A stretch of DNA of 7,222 bases. Origin: Flavobacteriaceae bacterium. Its GTDB lineage: Bacteria > Bacteroidota > Bacteroidia > Flavobacteriales > Flavobacteriaceae. The stretch spans positions 1,322 through 8,543 of the forward strand of contig JAGQYU010000023.1 of NCBI GenBank assembly GCA_020435885.1, read 5' to 3'. Of the stretch, positions 6,421 to 7,222 are shown one piece after another (the first letter of the stretch is position 1; every line of letters starts with the position of its first letter). A program made the translations under genes and the position numbers. The notes under the pieces are model-generated. The model saw only the letters and a program-made list of their open reading frames with translations. It was not told where the DNA came from and did not search any database.

Positions 6421-7222
6421 TTAAAATGAGTTTTTGCTATTTTTAATGATATAAATGAGTGAAGAATATTCTTTTGTAGATATTGCTTTCAAATTAGACA
6501 GTAATCCTATAAAAAATGCTTTTATAAAATTGCTGCTTCCTGTTTTATATTTTTCAGAAAGTAGGCTTACATAAAAAGAGTCAAAATACATAGGTACTAT
6601 TTTTTCAATTTTCATTTCTGCTTTGCCAAATAAAACTGAAATGCTCTTTTTGGAGAAATGCCATAGGTGTCTGGGAACATCGTAAGCAGCCCACCATTCT
6701 TTATAATAAGTGGCATCATAACTTTTATGATTTGGTACTGCAACAATCAAAACTCCGTTTTCTTTTAAGAGTAACTTTAATTTAGCAATATACTCTAATA
6801 AATTTGGCACGTGTTCCAATACGTGCCACATGGTAATTACATCGTATTGTGCATTGATCTCTTCAATACGGCCTTTTAAATGTAACCCCACTTTTTCTTC
6901 AGTAATTTTCTTTGCTTTACTGTTTGGCTCTACTCCGTCAACTTTCCAGCCATGCTGTTTACAATAGTGTAAAAAATCTCCCGTACCGCAACCAATGTCT
7001 AATAGTGATTTTTCTTCCTGTTGAAAAGAATCAATTAATCTTAGTTTCCTTTTTAATGTATATTTTCTTACAATCTGATACAGCTTTTCCGTAAATGAAG
7101 CCTTAGCATCAGTATGTGAAATATAGTCTTCGCTTTCGTAAAAATGACCTAAATCTTTATCCTCAGGTCTTGGCGAAGTAACTAATAATCCAGACTTTTC
7201 ATCCTTTAAGATGGTAAAGAAT
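6421..7222 (-). CDS. Class I SAM-dependent methyltransferase, N-terminus beyond window
   Basis: The frame enters from the right edge and stays open for 266 residues to TAA at 6421; numbering here starts at the first full codon (7219-7221). It has the SAM-binding glycine loop LLDIGCGTGDF (73-83), the acidic end of strand 2 in GVEPN (E98), YDVITMWHVLEHVP (126-139) and the strand 5 segment GVLIVAVPN (156-164). DVPRHLWHF (181-189) is a signature of UbiG-like Methyltransf_11/23 proteins. The N-terminal part LLVTSPRP and FYESEDYISH is typical of a Bacteroidota subgroup of about 280-300 residues, so only a few tens of residues are missing. GTG at 6891 is not the start because the SAM loop lies upstream of it. 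The substrate cannot be told from sequence; relatives are annotated only generically. It shares direction with the Skp/OmpH-family gene, but the 220-base gap and that gene's own promoter box argue against an operon. Confidence 0.9.
   Translation of the reverse strand, partial: FFTILKDEKSGLLVTSPRPEDKDLGHFYESEDYISHTDAKASFTEKLYQIVRKYTLKRKLRLIDSFQQEEKSLLDIGCGTGDFLHYCKQHGWKVDGVEPNSKAKKITEEKVGLHLKGRIEEINAQYDVITMWHVLEHVPNLLEYIAKLKLLLKENGVLIVAVPNHKSYDATYYKEWWAAYDVPRHLWHFSKKSISVLFGKAEMKIEKIVPMYFDSFYVSLLSEKYKTGSSNFIKAFFIGLLSNLKAISTKEYSSLIYIIKNSKNSF

Noticed and set aside
6889..6891. GTG at 6891 as the start of a short 156-residue methyltransferase
   Set aside because: The same frame continues upstream without a stop to the window edge and encodes the SAM-binding loop and the family's N-terminal region.
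6912..7094. Plus-strand open frame of 60 residues near the right edge
   Set aside because: It is antisense to the methyltransferase frame that carries the SAM-binding loop.

Overview
The window looks like chromosomal DNA from a Bacteroidota member, most likely of the Flavobacteriales. It is AT-rich. The candidate promoters match the Bacteroidota -7 box (TAnnTTTG), and Shine-Dalgarno sequences are absent or weak. The gene families also fit: a very large alpha-2-macroglobulin (A2M) lipoprotein, a PD40/OmpA envelope protein, a lipoprotein of the Skp/OmpH family, and a methyltransferase carrying D-x-PRHL-x-HF. All four genes are read from the minus strand, so in the direction of transcription the order runs from the right edge to the left edge.

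Region by region: 7222-6421 is a SAM-dependent methyltransferase that lacks its N-terminus at the window edge. 6420-6201 is an AT-rich gap holding one clear and one weak promoter-like box. 6200-5682 is an Skp/OmpH-family lipoprotein, followed by a strong intrinsic terminator at 5618-5656. 5533-3887 is an OmpA-family protein with a PD40 propeller, a carboxypeptidase-regulatory-like domain and a peptidoglycan-binding domain. 3886-3765 is a short gap with a candidate promoter. 3764-1 is the N-terminal 1254 residues of an A2M-family lipoprotein whose C-terminal part lies beyond position 1. I translated that whole stretch by hand and found no stop or frameshift.

Three of the four products belong to the cell envelope: a chaperone-like lipoprotein, a protein predicted to tether the outer membrane to peptidoglycan, and a protease-trap lipoprotein. 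They share a compartment, but each has its own candidate promoter and one intrinsic terminator separates them, so they look like single-gene units rather than one operon. Several tempting upstream starts (TTG at 6233 and 5536, GTG at 6891) are rejected from the sequence.

I see no mobile element, CRISPR array, RNA gene or clearly undescribed system. The most unusual feature is a tyrosine- and acid-rich low-complexity insertion in the A2M protein. It is bracketed by the only two cysteines, other than the lipidated one, in the visible 1254 residues.
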